Source of the DNA: Symbiodinium microadriaticum
Lineage: Eukaryota > Sar > Dinophyceae > Suessiales > Symbiodiniaceae
Direction: 5' to 3'
Length of the DNA stretch: 64,000 nt
Assembly: GCA_001939145.1 (NCBI GenBank)
Contig: LSRX01000178.1
Span: forward strand, 675,722-739,721
Positions 20,862-31,402 of this stretch are shown here, one piece after another. Below the pieces are notes generated by a model, which was not told where the DNA came from, made no database searches, and saw nothing but the letters and a program-made list of their open reading frames with translations. Made by a program: the position numbers and the translations under genes. How positions within the stretch are numbered: the stretch's first letter is position 1; every line of letters starts with the position of its first letter.

Positions 20862-21557
20862 GAATCGCTTCTGCAAGTGGAGCTGAAGCTCTGTGGGCAG
20901 ATGAGATGGTCAGACATGGTACCCTAAACCCTAAACCCTAAACCCCTAAACCCCTAAACTCCTAAACCCCTGAACCCTAAGCCCTAAACCCTAAACCCTA
21001 AGCCCGTCTTCGAAATCCTTTAAGTACGATTCCCCGCCCATTTCGGGGCCGCATCATTCCCACCTGGCAAGCCCCCCAAAACCCTGCCCGGTTCCTGCTG
21101 CGGCCTGTGGATGCAAAGCAAACACATGAAGGAGTCAATATCGACCCGAAATCGTATTACCCTTTTTTACGGACCTCTAACAAAAGGATATGTCCCTACG
21201 GCCGATGATATAAATCCTGCATGACCCATAATAAGGAATGTACCATAATTCTCATAGTTTAGGGTCCTTAAGGTAGTGCGGGATTTATATGATCAACCGT
21301 AGTTCTAAAATACTTAATCCCGTACTTGCACACTGCTGATGGGCCTCCCCTGCAAGCGGTGCGGGTCAGCACAGAAGAACGGCGAGGGCACGCCCCGAAC
21401 CCGACATGTGCCGTGAGAGTCCCCCAGTGAGCGCGTTAGCCCATCGCCCCACTGTCATGTGCCCTGTGCTGAGCACGTTGGCCTCAAGGGACCCCGGGTG
21501 TATGACCTGGATCTGTTGAGAAACGTCCGGTCCAGACAGGCCGCGACGCATAAATGA
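20862..21557 (+). CDS. Four-exon gene model, unknown function
   Basis: Exons 20862-20918 (ESLLQVELKLCGQMRWSDM), 21119-21200 (starts QTHEGVNIDPKSYYPFLR), 21303-21412 (contains DGPPLQAVRVSTEE) and 21474-21557 (HVGLKGPRVYDLDLLRNV, stop TGA) join in phase into about 110 codons. Donors are ATG|GTACCC, ACG|GCCGATG (GC, inside the family A element) and GCC|GTGAGA. The last intron is 61 bp and ends CCTGTGCTGAG|. The 5' end is not identified. A further + frame begins with ATG overlapping the stop (21554). Confidence 0.5.
21199..21299 (+). mobile_element. Family A introner-like element, copy 6
   Basis: TA on both sides. The predicted intron is 21201-21302 (GCCGATGATA..CAACCGTAG), with phase kept between the exons on either side. 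Confidence 0.8.
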
Positions 21558-21840
21558 CCCTCGCGCGCAGCGCGGGCTTTATGCCTCCAGGCCATGCAAC
21601 CCCCCGCACCATGCCCCACACCCGGCCAGCGGTGTGCGAGCTGGCATTTAAAGTAAACACTTGCCATCAGCTCGCGGGTAGGGCGACATGCTGCTCCAAC
21701 CAACTCGCAAAAACCTTGGCGGGTCCACCGTCCTTTAAACTACCCCGAAACTCCAGCATCAGCTTTGTTAAAAGTTCGAAGCCTCTTGTCCAGGATCCGT
21801 ACTAGACCTCGAGGACGTCCTAAATTAAAACGTTGTGCAG

Positions 21841-21892
21841 TGCAGTCTCCGGACAAGCCCTGTACAAATCTATGGCGCAGGCTCACTCGCAG
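21841..21892 (+). CDS. Candidate internal exon
   Basis: After AACGTTGTGCAG| the frame reads AVSGQALYKSMAQAHSQ and ends CAG|GTGAAT. Without splicing it stays open to TAA near 21942. The region 21558-21840 is unique; a + frame from ATG 21554 runs to 21805. Confidence 0.42.
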
Positions 21893-22030
21893 GTGAATCC
21901 TTCCGCCACGAAACCTCGCAGTCACAAACGACCCCTGACCTAACCGCCCAAACCCTACACCCTAAACCCCACACGCTAAACCCTAAACCCTAAACCCGAC
22001 CTAAACCCCCTAAACCCTACACCCCTAAAC

Positions 22031-22348
22031 TGCACAAACGGTCCCGCACATCACTGTCACACCAAATGCTGGCAGGGGTTCCTCCCTCAAAAGGAATCCT
22101 ATGGCCTTCAGGTACATGCTTCAGATAAGCCCCTCAGTAAACAAAGGATCCCTTCATAAGAGGTCCTCGTCACATTTTGGGGATAATCCTTCACTGAAGG
22201 GATTTCGGTATGTTGGCTTAGTGCAACTACACTGTCTCTGAAGCCGCAGAGCGGAGCGTGCATAGAATTTGCTCCCGGTCATGCGACTCGACACGCTTTC
22301 TCAGGCAACATGCTCCAATTCAAGGAGTATGCCTCTGCAACCTCGTAG
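22031..22348 (+). CDS. Two-exon model, Cys/His-rich first exon
   Basis: Exon 1 (22031-22111) reads CTNGPAHHCHTKCWQG and ends CTTCAG|GTACAT. After a 138-bp intron ending GAAGCCGCAG|, exon 2 (22250-22348) reads SGACIEFAPGHATRHAFSGN and stops at TAG. The phase is kept. The left edge of exon 1 is uncertain. The Cys/His spacing might bind metal but matches no finger I know. Confidence 0.45.
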
Positions 22349-22391
22349 ATTGTACCCCTTGATTACACGCTTTTGGGCTTTCTCGGTACAG

Positions 22392-22439
22392 CGACAGCCA
22401 ACACAGGAGCTTGACACGGGACCATTCCGGCAAAGAAAG
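22392..22439 (+). CDS. Candidate internal exon
   Basis: Acceptor GGCTTTCTCGGTACAG|, sixteen codons RQPTQELDTGPFRQRK, donor AAG|GTGCCA. Confidence 0.35.
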
Positions 22440-22560
22440 GTGCCAGAGTCACTGGCACTCCGAAGCACAAGATCCAGCAACACCAAGACACGGCCCTAAA
22501 CCCTACACCCTAAACCCTAAACTCTAAACCCTAAGCCCCAACTCTTGACTCGCACGCCAG

Positions 22561-22636
22561 GCCGGACACGCAACACTGCTGCAGCTCGGCTGAGATTGCT
22601 TCTCAAGCTTCAACACTGCATCACGACTGCGTCTAA
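22561..22636 (+). CDS. Candidate terminal exon
   Basis: After CGCACGCCAG| the frame reads PDTQHCCSSAEIASQASTLH and reaches TAA (22634-22636). It is the only stop-free frame after that acceptor. Confidence 0.38.
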
Positions 22637-23431
22637 GTCTCAAGCAGTTCGGAGTCTCATAGATTTGAAAGTTAACCCTTAGCCGCCCCAAACCATTCCT
22701 GGTTCAACTTAGATGCCTGAATAGCCGATGTGATATCCACTTTATGTTCCCTGTGGACCGAGGCTCTATGAAACCCTACCCTATACCCTAAACCCCTAAA
22801 CCCTAAAACCCTAAACCCTAAACCCTAAACCCTAAAACCCTAAACCGTAAACCCTAGCTCTATGAAACCCTACACCCCCTGCAAAGCCGGGCTTTGGCTC
22901 CCTAACTTAGGGGATGCACGCTAGGGTTTTCGGGTTTAGGGTTTGGGGTTTAGGGTTTAGGGGTTTATGGGGTTTAGGGTTTAGGGTTTAGGGCTTGAGG
23001 CTTTAGGGGTTTAGGGTATATTCCTTACTATGGGTAATGCAGGTTTGATACCATCAACCGTAGGAGGGTTGCTTAAAAAAGGAAGTGTAGGAGGCTCCAG
23101 AAATGGATCCTNACCCTAAACCCTGAACCCCCGTCCCTTGATAGAAACCCCTATAGGCCCTATAGGCACCCGTATGGAAGTTCTTATAGAAACCCTGAGA
23201 GAAACACCCTACACCCTAAACCCCTAAACTCTAAACCGTCTTCTGAACCCTTCTGCCACCTCTAGACCCTAAGCCCCTACACTCCTAGACTCTGAATTAA
23301 CCCTTACGGTTTAGGGTTCAGAGGTTTAGGGTTCCGGGGTTTAGGGTTTAGGGTTTAGGATTTCGGGTTTAGGGCTTTAGGGCTTTAGGGTTCCCTTATT
23401 CAACCCCGAAGTACTCGGAGCGCCTTCGATG
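22637..23431. other. Telomere-like arrays and misassembled duplicate
   Basis: CCCTAAA array 22780-22855, TTTAGGG array 22920-23015, the 97-bp duplicate 23015-23111, then mixed CCCTAAA/TTTAGGG units. No supported gene. Confidence 0.55.
23015..23112. other. Assembly duplication ending in a single N (partial family A copy 7)
   Basis: 23015-23111 is identical to 23559-23655, including half of a family A element and its flank. N is at 23112. Probably a misjoin, not a real copy. Confidence 0.75.
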
Positions 23432-23653
23432 TCAGCGGCCCGGGATCGGAGGACGAACGACTTCTCGGTCTCCCAGTGGCCGCAACCGGGCCTGCTGCTC
23501 ATACTGTTGATGATATAAATCCTACATTACCTTAAGGTCCCTGAACTATGGGAATTACGGTATATTCCTTACTATGGGTAATGCAGGTTTGATACCATCA
23601 ACCGTAGGAGGGTTGCTTAAAAAAGGAAGTGTAGGAGGCTCCAGAAATGGATC
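23432..23653 (-). CDS. Two-exon segment split by family A element
   Basis: Exon 23603-23653 reads DPFLEPPTLPFLSNPPT up to ACG|GTTGATG. After CAACAG| exon 23432-23503 continues in phase as YEQQARLRPLGDREVVRPP to TGA. A second reading of exon 2 starts with ATG at 23502 (MSSRPGCGHWETEKSF, open to 23377), so the frame is undecided. Confidence 0.4.
23504..23604 (-). mobile_element. Family A introner-like element, copy 8
   Basis: TA on both sides. Minus-strand ends CGGTTGATGG and ATCATCAACAG. The predicted intron is 99 bp (23504-23602). Confidence 0.8.
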
Positions 23654-23809
23654 CTTAAATGGATCCCATAAGGGTTTAGGGTCCCGGGCTGGGGGGTTTA
23701 GGGTTTGAGGTTCAGGGCTTAGTGTGTAGGGTTGTAATTCATAACGCCTTTATAAGCCCAGGCCGAAGTTGCCCAGGCCCGCAACCCTTGAAGGGGTCAG
23801 TGTGTGTTT

Positions 23810-24345
23810 GCTTTTTGCTTGCTTGCTTGCTGGCTGGCTTGCTTTCTTTGTTTGTTTGTCTGCTTGCTTGCTCGCTTGCTTGCTCGCTTGCTCGCTTGCT
23901 CGCTTGCTCGCTTGCTCGCTTGCTCGCTTGCTTGCTTGTTGCTTGCTTGTTTGTTTGCTTGTTTGATTGATTGATTGTTTGTTTGTGTGTTTGTTTGTTT
24001 GCTTGCTTGTTTGTTTACTTGCTCGCTTGCTTGCTTGCTCGCTTGCTTACTTGTTGCTTGCTGTTTTGTTTGCTTGTTTGATTGATTGATTGTTTGTTTG
24101 TGTGTTTGTGTGCGCATTTGTTTTTTTGATTGCTTGTTTGTTGGCTTGCTCGCGTGCTTGCTTGCTCGCTCGCTTGCTTGCTTGTTGTTTGCTTGTTTGT
24201 TTGCTCGTGTGATTGATTGATTGTTTGTTTGTGTGTTTGTGTGTTTGCTTGCTTGCTTGATTGATTGTCTTTATTGTGTGTTTGTTTGTATGCTTGTTTG
24301 TTTGTTTGTTTGCTTGCTTGCTTGTTTGTGTTTGCTTGCTTATTT
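23810..24345. repeat. Tetranucleotide satellite (TTGC, TTTG, CTCG)
   Basis: About 530 bp of TTGC/TTTG/CTCG units. Open frames on both strands are low-complexity artefacts (Cys/Leu-rich on +, Lys/Gln/Ser-rich on -). Confidence 0.9.
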
Positions 24346-24708
24346 GTCGCCCCTTTTTGCTCGTGCCCTGTGTCACTGGTCCCTGGAATGGTGTGGGCCG
24401 GGGCGACCCTTCCGGCCGGGGCCTGTTCGGGCGGGCCTGGGCCGAGGGTTTAGGGATCGAAAAAGACCCGGCGAGGCAACGGCAAAAACAAACACTACTT
24501 CCCACTTGAGGCTAAACCAGCAGAGCCGTTAAACCCTAAGACCTTTGTTTAACCCTAAGCCCTGAACCCAAGACCGCAAACCCCAAAACCCTTAAACCCC
24601 CCAAACCCCTAAAACCTCAAAACCCTAAACCCCTAAATCCTAGACCCCAAAGCCCTTAAACCCTAAGGAACGAAAACGACAGCAAAGGAGCCGGGAGGCC
24701 TCCCTCAC

Positions 24709-24745
24709 CGGCGCTGTCTGCCTCTCTGAAAGCTTCGGTTGGCGG
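24709..24745 (-). CDS. Candidate short internal exon
   Basis: Acceptor CACCAGGACCAGCAG|, twelve codons PPTEAFREADSA plus one base, donor CCG|GTGAGG. Confidence 0.35.
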
Positions 24746-24878
24746 CTGCTGGTCCTGGTGCCGAACAAAAAAATCCTAACCCTATTATAAATAACCCTAA
24801 ACCGTAAACCCCAAACCCCTAACCCTAAACCCCAAACCCCTAAACCCTGAACCCTAAACCCGGAAGTGGGGTGTTAAG

Positions 24879-24925
24879 GGCCAACGGGCGGAGGGATTCA
24901 AAGGATGCAACAGCCGAGGCCACCG
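24879..24925 (+). CDS. Candidate short internal exon
   Basis: After GTGTTAAG| the frame reads GQRAEGFKGCNSRGH and ends at CCG|GTGTCG just before a TTTAGGG array. A CCCTAAA array lies left. Confidence 0.33.
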
Positions 24926-25165
24926 GTGTCGAAGTTTAGGGTTTAGGTTTGGGGTTTAGGGGTTTGGGGTTTAGGGTTTATGGTTTATAAGTTTAGGTTT
25001 AGGGTTTAGGGTTTAGGGAGTGTGGGATTTGGGGTTGAAGGTTTGGCTTGTGGTTCGGTTGCGGCAGGGTTTAGGGTTCAGGGTTTACGATCGGTTTCCT
25101 TGAACGTTAAAGCCCCAAACCCTAAACTTTAAACCTTAAACCTCAAACCCTAAGCCCTAAACCCT

Positions 25166-25351
25166 ATGAAGAGTGGGTCGGTCGAAGATTGCGGGTCGTT
25201 TGGTGGTTTGGGCTTGACGATGGTTGTCCAGGTCGCCCAGAAGTACCCTTCTGCTGTTCTTTTGGGGAGTGAGCCTTCAAAGCTCAGGGATAAGGGTGCC
25301 GTGAGTTCTGAAGACTTATTGCCAAGCCTGGTTTTCTGTCTGGGAATTTAG
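25166..25351 (+). CDS. Single-exon 61-residue frame, unknown function
   Basis: ATG-to-TAG frame reading MKSGSVEDCGSFGGLGLTM with a hydrophobic segment VVQVAQKYPSAVLLGSE. The GxxGGLG pattern recalls Rossmann-fold glycine loops, but that alone does not support a function. CCCTAAA arrays lie on both sides, including 25440-25670. Confidence 0.35.
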   Translation: MKSGSVEDCGSFGGLGLTMVVQVAQKYPSAVLLGSEPSKLRDKGAVSSEDLLPSLVFCLGI

Positions 25352-25964
25352 CCCTAAACCCTAAACCCTAAACCTTTGGGTCCTTGGTGTTAGGATTCAG
25401 GGTCTGAGGCTGTCGGGTTTCGGAGGCTGTGCGAAACAACGCTAAACCCTAAACCCTAAACCCAAGGCCGAAACTCTAAAAGCTGAAACCTTAAGCCCTA
25501 AACCCTAAACCCTAAACCCTAGGCCTGAAACCCGAGGCTTTAAAACCTAAACCTTAGACCCTGAAACCCTAAACCTTACTCCCTAAATCCTAAACCCTAA
25601 ACCCTAAACCCCTAAACCCTAACCCTAAGCCTGAAACCCGAAGCCTTAAACCCTGAATCCCTAAACCCCTCCACCTCTGAGCCGATGCCCCAAGGATCCT
25701 GTAATCTTGAGTTCTACCCTTGAGGCCCAAACTGAGCAGACCCAAATGTGCGGTTTAGGGCTTTAGGGTTTTAGGGTTGAGGGCTTAGGGATTAAAGGGT
25801 TTTGGGGTTTAGGGTTTAGTTTAGGGTTTAGGGTTTTGGGTTTAGGGTGTTGGGTAACCATCCAAAAACCTGATACACAACCAACACCCCAAAACCCTGA
25901 ACGCTCCAAACAAACCCTTAGAAGCGCTGACAGCTCTAACAGGCCTTGGGTGCTGATGCTACAG

Positions 25965-26044
25965 GGGTTTGGGGTTGAAGACGTAAGGGCCAAGAAGCTT
26001 CCTCCCGGCTCTAAAGTGAAAGCGGCGCGCTCCACTAGGACTTG
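25965..26044 (+). CDS. Candidate internal exon with strong donor
   Basis: Acceptor GTGCTGATGCTACAG|, 26 codons containing VEDVRAKKLPPGSKVKAARS, donor ACTTG|GTAAGTAAGG. Basic. Open frames upstream to 25836 may be intronic. Confidence 0.48.
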
Positions 26045-26095
26045 GTAAGTAAGGATACAGGGTTTACAGGGTTTAGGGTTTTGGGTTTGGGGGGG

Positions 26096-26196
26096 TCATG
26101 GGACTTAGGAAGTAAGGATATGAGTACTTTGATACGGGTTATGAGTCATCATAAGTACAGGTACCTTATATGAAGTTTCAGCTACTAAGTCCCGCG
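26096..26196. repeat. Family D palindromic element
   Basis: Ends TCATGGGACTTAGGAAGTA and CAGCTACTAAGTCCCG are complementary. Other copies are near 555-640 and at 60813-60912. Confidence 0.55.
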
Positions 26197-26478
26197 TTCC
26201 TTTGAATGAATCCGCGACCTAAACCCTAAACCCTAAAAACTAAACCCTAAAACCCTAAAGCCCTAAATCCCTAAACCCTACCTAAACCCTAATCCCTCAG
26301 GTCGGCTACTCACTCTCAACCCCAGCCACTTTTACATCCTAAAGCCAGCAGACGCCCCACGTCCAAAATCCGCAACCTTCCCACCTAGCTGAGCTTTTGC
26401 TGAAAAGCTTAGCGTAGTCATCACAGCTTGTAATATGACAAATGTTTACATGTTGCTTGCTCCTTATCGTGGTATCAG

Positions 26479-26568
26479 GAACTTCGAAATAAGTCCCCTC
26501 GAAACCACAACCGGCCTCGCTCTGTTCAGGCGCCAAGCGAGGGTGCCGAAGACGACCCTGAGGAGTAA
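26479..26568 (+). CDS. Candidate terminal exon
   Basis: Acceptor CTCCTTATCGTGGTATCAG| opens a 29-codon frame, ELRNKSPRNHNRPRSVQAPS, with an acidic end and TAA. A possible previous exon (SHFYILKPADAPRPKS) lies near 26320-26390. Confidence 0.48.
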   Translation, partial: ELRNKSPRNHNRPRSVQAPSEGAEDDPEE

Positions 26569-26980
26569 TAACATAAGGGCCTTGATACGCTGAATATGGT
26601 TTTGGGGATATCCAACTTCTAGTATCCTAAATCTTAAACCCCTAGACTCTTAACCCCAAAGCCCAATTCCTAATCCTATGGAACAACAGTCAGAAGTATG
26701 CAGGCGTCTATAGTGGAAGGATGGAAGTTCATGGTTGCAGGCCTAGTCGGACGTGAACACATCTGCGCAGCGACTGTAAGGGTAGGATTTTAGGGTTTAG
26801 GGTTGAGGGTTAACACTACGACAACCACGACTCATCCTACTGCTGCTGCTACTCCTCCGACTACTCCTGCTGCAGCTGCGGCTCTTGCTGCAAGTAGTAG
26901 TACGGTGTGGCGTCGGGCGATGTGAATTCGCTTGCGCAGGCAACAACAACCAGTCCAACATCCACGTCGGTGTTGCGCAG

Positions 26981-27303
26981 CTCTTATGCTGGAGGAGGCG
27001 GTGGCGGCACGGCCGGAAATGCAGTCCGTGAGCTTTTGACACCGGTGGCGCCGGCACTTTGATCCGTCTGTTTCTTTCATTTTGAACACAAAATAGCGCA
27101 GCAAACTTGAAGATGCGTTGGTGGATGGCTTGATGCGCCGAAAGTCTCATTCTGGGGCTGTTTGGTTTGCACCACAACGTCACATTCAATGCGCGATTGC
27201 CGCCTGCCCCAACACCTTGATGATATCAAAGGTGCTCGACTGCATCATCCTCGGCAAAAACACATTGCATGCCACTGCAAGTCGGCGGTCCATGGACTCA
27301 TGA
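26981..27303 (+). CDS. Two-exon gene model, unknown function
   Basis: Exon 1 (26981-27027) follows GGTGTTGCGCAG| and reads LMLEEAVAARPEMQS, ending TCC|GTGAGC. The 69-bp intron contains TCTGTTTCTTTCATTTTG and ends AAAATAG|. Exon 2 (27097-27303) continues in phase as RSKLEDALVDGLMRRKSH and stops at TGA; a GTGCTC donor at 27232 is an alternative end. T/A/S-rich frames lie upstream (26813-26920). Confidence 0.48.
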
Positions 27304-27339
27304 AGGCTTACAAGAGGGCCTGGAGGCATACAAGGCCAA

Positions 27340-28230
27340 TAAACATAAAATAAGGCAATATACTATCATAAAATATGATATGGTATAGAATATCACGATA
27401 TATTACTATATGGTACAATATAATAGGATACAATACAACATAATTTATAATGTGATATGGTATAATATGATTTGCTATGATAGAATCTTACATGGTATAG
27501 TATAGTATGATCTCATACAATATACTACTTTGTCATCTAGAATACAGATATATAAGAAATATATGAAATGTTATAGTACGATATAATATGATATAAAATA
27601 ATATAGTATGATGTAATTACTTGTGAAAGCAGAGAAGATAATAATGACAAGCTGTATTATAATACTACCTACTATAATCACATACAATATACTAAAATCC
27701 CATACATTATATTACCACATAATGTAACACAGATAGTATAGTATAGTATAGTACAGTATAGTAGAGCAGAGTAGAGTAGAGTATAGTTTGGTATAGTACA
27801 GTATGGTATAGTCAGCATAGTAAAGTACAGTATAGTATAGTATTGTACTGCATTGTACTGTACTGTATAGCATAGTATAGTACAGTATAGTATAGTAAAG
27901 TACGACAAAAAGATAAGGTAAGATAAGATAAAGCCAGAGAAGATAAGCCAAGATAAGATAAACTACAGAAAAGGTAGGGTAAGATAGGATAACATGATAT
28001 AACCATAATATGGTACAACATAACATAATGAAGCATAACGTGATATAACAAAACAGAACAGAATACAACACAATCTAGCATAATATTGTACAACAAAATG
28101 CAGCATAATAAAGTAAAACACCATATAACATACTATAATGTAATGTAATATTATATAATATAACAAACTACAATATGTATACATATATAATACATAGTAT
28201 AATATTATCACAATGTTATATAGCATCATT
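27340..28230. repeat. A+T-rich tract with TATAG-type pentamer phasing
   Basis: About 890 bp of very A+T-rich sequence built from ATA/TATAG/TACAG variants, much of it in ~5-bp phase (27720-27900). Minus-strand Tyr/Ile/Leu-rich open frames are compositional artefacts. Confidence 0.8.
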
Positions 28231-28339
28231 ATGTCATCGACCACGATTCTGAGGTGATGGCGGGTGTAGGCTGGATCAAGCTTCCTCAACTCCAGACCGT
28301 GACTGCAAACCGAGACTGTGAATCCCTGAACCGAAACCT

Positions 28340-28919
28340 AGACCCTCCGGCTTAAACCTTACGGTTTAGGGTTTAGAATTTAGGGTTTAGGGCCAGTTTA
28401 GGGTCTTAGGGTTCAGGGTTTTGGGGTTTTAGGGTCTAAAGTTTAGGGTTTAGGGTTTAGGCAAACCTTACTCAGCCTTACTCCTTACACCCCCGATCCA
28501 GTGCAACCAACGACCTTACGGCACGAACCTCAACCCTACCAGGATTGCCCCTTAGGGATACCTTTGTCAGGAACCTGGCAAACGTCAAGCCTACAGCACC
28601 CCAGACCTTAAATAAGCCCTAAAGCCCCAACACCCTCAACCCTGAACCCTGAAACCTAAACTCCCAAACCCTAAGCCCTAAACCCTAAACCCTAAACTCC
28701 CAAACCCTAAGCCCTAAACCCTAAACCCTAAACACCCAAACCCTAAGCCCTCGATCTTAAACCCTGAAACCCTTACCCCCAAACCCTAAGCCCTAAACCC
28801 TAAACCCTAAACTCCCAAACCCTAAGCCCTAAACCCTAAACCCTAAACTCCCAAACCCTAAGCCCTAAACCCTAAACCCTAAACTCCCAAACCCTTTATT
28901 TGAGCCCTCAATCTTTAAC
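28340..28919. repeat. TTTAGGG then higher-order CCCTAAA array
   Basis: 28600-28900 repeats a longer unit (CCCAAACCCTAAGCCC followed by CCCTAAA units) at least five times, a higher-order telomere-like repeat. Confidence 0.7.
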
Positions 28920-28995
28920 CCGCCGCCCTGCAAAACCCCGGCAGTTCGGCCTCGAGCAGCCGTGCATCAACCAACTCGAAGATCACTTCCTCGGT
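28920..28995 (-). CDS. Candidate internal exon, unknown function
   Basis: Acceptor AACCTTCAG|, 25 codons TEEVIFELVDARLLEAELPG.. plus one base, donor GCGG|GTTAAAG. A CCCTAAA array lies left and a TTTAGGG array right. The amphipathic, acidic composition looks coding. Confidence 0.5.
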
Positions 28996-30381
28996 CTGAA
29001 GGTTTGGGGTTTTAGGGTTTAGGGTGTTAGGGTTTAGGGGTTTAGGGTTGTAGGGTTTAGGGTTTTAGGGTTGTAGGGTTTAGGGCTTTAGGGTTTAGGG
29101 CTTTAGGGCTTTCGGGGTTTGGGGCTTTAGGGTTTGGGGTGTTAGGGCGATAAGGGTTTAGGGTTTTAGGGCTTTAGGGTTTTAGGGTTTTAGGGTTTTA
29201 GGGTTTTAGGGCTTTAGGGCTTTAGGGTTTTAGGGTTTTGGGCTTTAGGGCTTTAGGGTTTAGGGTTTAGGGTTTTAGGGTTTAGGACAGTTTAGGGTTT
29301 AGGCCTTTAAGGTTTTAGGGTTTAGGGTTTAGGGTTTTAGGGTTTAGGGTGTAGGGCTTTAGGGATTAGGGTTTAGGGCTTTAAGGTTTTGGGGTTTGAG
29401 GTTTGGGGTTTTACTGTTTAGGGTTTAGGGCTTTAGGGTTTTAGGGTTTTGGGTTTTGGGTTTAGGTTTCATTGGGTTGATTGGCCTGTTGGGTGTTCGT
29501 ATAGGTGCCTTCTTGGCTAGAACAGGGTTATGGGGTGTGTGGCTGTTAGGGACTATGAGGGTATGCTATTACGAGCTATTCCGACTTGCATACTAAGTAC
29601 TGACAGTAGAGCTTGTCCATGACTCACACGGCTATAAGCAGACATTACAAGCGGGACAAACGCGATTTAATCGGATGCCCTAATTTTAGGCACTTACAGA
29701 TCTACTGACAACTTCTCAACTTTATACTCGGCCCCCTGATCCATTAGGACGCCCGTCGAAAACCCCTTAACCCTCTCATGGGCTGTGTAATCTAGTCTTT
29801 CAGGTCGATATGAGGCAGGGTGGTAACCATGGTTCATTTCCCACACCCTAAACCCTAAACCCTAAACCGCCCCTAAACCCTAAACGCCCTAAACCCTAGT
29901 CTCGGGCAGGCTTCGAAAACCCTAAACCCTCAGTCTTGGGCTTTGAACACAGCACCGGAAACCTCGAATCTTACACCTCGAACCCTAAAACCCACGCACG
30001 ACCTTAACACCAAGAACCAACTAATGTAGGGGCCTTAGTAATTAGCGTAGGGTTTTGGTGTATATTATACTATAGTTAGGATAAGGAACCCCCCAAATAG
30101 TATAGGCCCCTATATTGGGGAGAACAGAACACTAGCAAGAACAAGCATCGAAACGACTGAAGAATCAAGACCATGCACTGCACTCTTCACATTCAGATAG
30201 CTGTTGCCACTGCACGTTACCCACCAGCATCACCTTCACCATCTCTGCAACAACCGAAACAGCAATCATGCCCTCGATCATCAGCAGCAGCAACGGTTTC
30301 GTGCGAAACACGCAACCCTAAACCCTAAACTTCAACACCCCATCCCTGGGCCCGTTTTTAACCCTCAACCCCAAAGCCCGT
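28996..30381. other. TTTAGGG array, then unassigned unique sequence
   Basis: Long TTTAGGG/TTTTAGGG array (28997-29470). 29480-29830 is unique with no frame I trust. CCCTAAA units lie at 29845-29925. 30120-30330 is open on + (Pro/Ser/Gln-rich) but unproven. Confidence 0.5.
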
Positions 30382-30606
30382 ATGCAACCCTGCACCCGTG
30401 ACCCCCCGTTCGGCCCTTGGACCTCGAAGGTGGCGAATTACCTTAAGGACCCTAAACTATGGGAATTATGGAAAAAATTCCTTATTATGGGTAACGCAGG
30501 ATTTATATCATTCGCCGTAGCAAAAGGCGTGATTACTCAGGAGACCAAGGACGGTATCCCAGAAAAGCAGACAGCATCAGTCCAAACCTCGAATCCGAAG
30601 CACTAA
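30382..30606 (+). CDS. Frame that reads through a family A relic
   Basis: A 74-codon frame crosses the element relic in frame (YLKDPKLWELWKKF, MGNAGFISFAVAKG). In this copy the core TATATT has become AAAAAA and the stop seen in other copies is lost. It may be an exonised element or chance. Two non-coding explanations (a GT at 30430, CCGTAG| at 30520) remain. Confidence 0.25.
   Translation: MQPCTRDPPFGPWTSKVANYLKDPKLWELWKKFLIMGNAGFISFAVAKGVITQETKDGIPEKQTASVQTSNPKH
30433..30517 (-). mobile_element. Family A element, copy 9, truncated
   Basis: Core and one end present. The ends are now GGCGAAT and ATTCGCC, and about 20 bp of one terminal repeat is missing. Confidence 0.65.
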
Positions 30607-30939
30607 ACCCCAAGCCCTAAACGTATGGGCTTCACGACTACGACTTTGTCGGGTATCTGTAGCACTCCCTAAAACCCTACAAGACCCCAGAAAACCTTCT
30701 TTCAGCAAGAAGCTCTGCAGCCATGTACATTCCCATACAAGAGGAAACTACAGGTGGGGAGTTTAGGGTATATAGGGCTTCTATAAGGCTTCCATCATGT
30801 ACATAGACCTTCTATAAGGCTCCTAGAACGGTCACTACCCACCTGAAAATGTCCTAGCATACATGCCCTACAACATGCAGTAACACCCATAGGACCCATA
30901 ACAACCTGCAAGAGCCGCTTATTTTTAGCCGACTGGCAA

Positions 30940-31310
30940 ACCCTAAGCCCTAAACCGTTTCTAAACCCTAAACCCTAAACCCCAAACCGTTTCTAAACCC
31001 TAAACCCTAAACCGTTTCTAAACCCTAAAACCTCACCCACTAAACCGTTTCTAAACCCTAAACCCTAAACCATTTCTAAACCCTAAACACTAAACCCTAA
31101 ACCATAAACTGTTTCTAAACCCTAAACCGTTCCTAAACCCTAAACCCTAAACTGTTTCTAAACCCTAAACCCTAAACCCACCCTAACAACCGTTTCTAAA
31201 CCCTAAACCCCAAACCCTAAACCCTAAATTCTAAAAGCCTAAAACCCTAAAACCCTAAACCCTAAACCCTAAAGCCCTAAACCCCAAAGCCCTAAAACCT
31301 AAAGCCCAGG
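30940..31310. repeat. Higher-order telomere-like repeat
   Basis: CCGTTTCTAAACC alternates with CCCTAAA units at least eight times. Confidence 0.8.
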
Positions 31311-31320
31311 GTCCGAAAAG

Positions 31321-31402
31321 CTTGGCTCCGCCATGGCCAGAGCGAGCTGCTCCAGATAGTCCTCTACTTAAAGAGGCTTGGGGGATCCCGGATCCTCCGA
31401 AT
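31321..31402 (+). CDS. Candidate internal exon, donor in telomere-like array
   Basis: After GTCCGAAAAG| the frame reads WLRHGQSELLQIVLYLKRLG and ends CGAAT|GTGAGTTTAGGG. The donor is good and the intron starts directly with the array. CCCTAAA lies left, TTTAGGG right. Confidence 0.48.

Noticed and set aside
23797..24340. Cys/Leu-rich and Lys/Gln-rich proteins
   Set aside because: Frames through a tetranucleotide repeat whose units avoid stops; no other coding feature.
27678..28289. Tyr/Leu/Ile-rich membrane-like proteins on the minus strand
   Set aside because: Products of the A+T-rich pentamer tract; composition follows the repeat.
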